From assembly GCA_035259145.1 (NCBI GenBank), contig DATFWQ010000262.1:1-7133 (forward strand): a stretch of DNA of 7,133 nucleotides. The letters are read 5' to 3'. This stretch comes from CF-161 sp035259145. GTDB taxonomy: Bacteria; Chloroflexota; Dormibacteria; Dormibacterales; Dormibacteraceae. The position numbers were made by a program, and so were the translations under genes. Every line of letters starts with the position of its first letter. Positions within the stretch are counted from its first letter, which is position 1. This document shows positions 6,305-7,133 of this stretch, piece by piece. Below the pieces are notes generated by a model. That model saw only the letters and a list, made by a program, of their open reading frames with translations, did no database searches and was not told where the DNA came from.

Positions 6305-7133
6305 TCAAGGCTGATCCGGGCGAGCGTGCTCGTGCGCCTCGACGCCCGGGTCCATGTGGATGTCAACCCGTGCGCTCGGCACCACGTGCCCCACCTCGTG
6401 CTCGACCCGCTGTGCCACCGCGTGTGCGTCCGCGAGCGATGCCCTCGCGTCGCAATCCAGGTGCATGACGGCGACCAGCTCTCGACCCACCCACCTTGCC
6501 CGGACGTCGTGCACGCCGAGCACCCCGTCCACCCTCACAGCCGCCTCGGTGAGCTCATCGATGATGTGAGGGTCGACCGCGTCCATCATGCGGAGGAAGA
6601 GCTGGCGGAGCGTCCCTCCAAGGATGAAGAGGATTGCACCTGTGATCACCAGCCCCGCTATCGGGTCGGCCAGGCGCAGCCCCATCCCGGCCAGACCGAT
6701 GCCCGCGAACGCACCGGCTGAGACCAGCGCGTCGATCCGCGAGTGAACGCCGTCGGTGGTCAGCGCGGTGGAGCCGATCGAGCGACCGACCCGGATCTTG
6801 TACTGAGACACGCCCAGATTGGCCACCAGACCGAGTGCGGCCGCCAGCAGGCTGAGCGGGATGTTGCCGTACGACTCAGGCACGAGCAGCCTGCGGATCG
6901 ACTCGAATGCAGCCAGCGCCGCCGTGACCACGATCACCACGACGATCAGCAGTGTCGCGACGTCCTCGATTCGGCCAAAACCGGAGGGGAAGCGGCGAGT
7001 TGCCGGCCGCCGGGCCAGGGCGAACGCGAACAGCAGCACAAAGGTGGTGAGGACGTCGCCGGCGTTGTGGAGGCCGTCGGCCAGCACGCCCGCCGACCGG
7101 CCCGCGACGGCGGCGCCGAGCTCGACGGCCGAG
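6305..7133 (-). CDS. Cation diffusion facilitator (CDF) metal transporter, N-terminus outside window
   Basis: This is an inner-membrane divalent-metal/proton antiporter of the CDF family (zinc, iron, manganese or cobalt type). The frame stays open to the right edge, so about 275 residues are visible and the first helix is largely missing. The GTG at 7087 is likely internal, because residues before it (SAVELGAAVAGRSAG) continue the family pattern. TM2 carries the metal pair H-x3-D in ADGLHNAGD. Next come the motif GFGRIED, TM3 and TM4, then TM5 with the second pair H-x3-D in TDGVHSRID, and TM6. A cytoplasmic ferredoxin-like domain of about 85 residues follows (HDVRARWVG to VDIHMDP), whose histidines and acidic residues match the usual regulatory metal sites. 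The C-terminus ends in a short His-containing tail (VEAHEH). An H-D/H-D transport site is common in zinc transporters, but the metal is not certain. The stop is 81 bp before citrate synthase on the same strand, and a functional link to the dehydrogenase genes is not evident. Confidence 0.9.
   Translation of the reverse strand, partial: SAVELGAAVAGRSAGVLADGLHNAGDVLTTFVLLFAFALARRPATRRFPSGFGRIEDVATLLIVVVIVVTAALAAFESIRRLLVPESYGNIPLSLLAAALGLVANLGVSQYKIRVGRSIGSTALTTDGVHSRIDALVSAGAFAGIGLAGMGLRLADPIAGLVITGAILFILGGTLRQLFLRMMDAVDPHIIDELTEAAVRVDGVLGVHDVRARWVGRELVAVMHLDCDARASLADAHAVAQRVEHEVGHVVPSARVDIHMDPGVEAHEHARPDQP

Noticed and set aside
5204..6721. Long + strand open frame (505 codons) across citrate synthase and the transporter gene
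   Set aside because: It is antisense to two clearly conserved genes and crosses their intergenic gap. Its composition is typical of GC-rich shadow frames, and no family motif is seen.
1..7133. CRISPR arrays, tRNA or rRNA genes, transposases, phage or defence genes
   Set aside because: No regularly spaced repeats, RNA-gene-like stretches or recombinase/nuclease motifs were seen. Nearly all of the window is covered by conserved metabolic and transport genes.

Overview
The window is about 7.1 kb of very GC-rich bacterial DNA, by eye in the high-60s percent. It holds tightly packed housekeeping genes. A short C-terminal fragment at the left edge is on the + strand. Everything else is on the minus strand and reads from right to left. 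Codon third positions are strongly G/C, and start codons include GTG. The gene types and fusion pattern would fit a high-GC Actinobacteriota, Chloroflexota or Dormibacterota-like organism. That placement is a guess, because no phylogenetic marker is present.

Layout from right to left, in the direction of transcription: (1) a cation diffusion facilitator (CDF) metal transporter whose N-terminus lies outside the window (7133-6305); (2) an 81-bp gap with a tandem 8-bp repeat and a possible near-leaderless promoter; (3) a short-form citrate synthase (6223-5108); (4) dihydrolipoamide dehydrogenase, E3 (5064-3688); (5) a 2-oxoacid dehydrogenase E1 with the alpha and beta subunits fused in one 700-residue chain (3682-1580); (6) the lipoylated acyltransferase E2 (1580-234). 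The E2 gene ends tail-to-tail with an SRPBCC-type protein on the + strand (1-240), and the two stop regions overlap by 7 bp.

Functionally, E1, E2 and E3 form a complete 2-oxoacid dehydrogenase complex. It decarboxylates a 2-oxoacid, passes the acyl group to CoA through the lipoyl arm of E2, and returns electrons to NAD+ through E3. Citrate synthase at the head of the set would consume acetyl-CoA (or propionyl-CoA, if it acts as a methylcitrate synthase). E1 looks like the branched-chain type in its motifs, whereas the citrate synthase neighbour suggests pyruvate, so the substrate is open. The 43-nt, 5-nt and -1-nt junctions imply one operon with translational coupling.

I found no wholly new system. 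The most notable local signal is at the start of the E1 gene. A 63-bp in-frame insertion with a small inverted repeat is bounded by an 11-bp near-perfect direct repeat that includes the start codon. It looks like a small dispersed element that landed on the ATG, duplicated it, and gave E1 a 21-residue Pro/Arg-rich N-terminal extension. The E1 alpha/beta fusion also keeps what looks like an internal ribosome binding site before the beta part.
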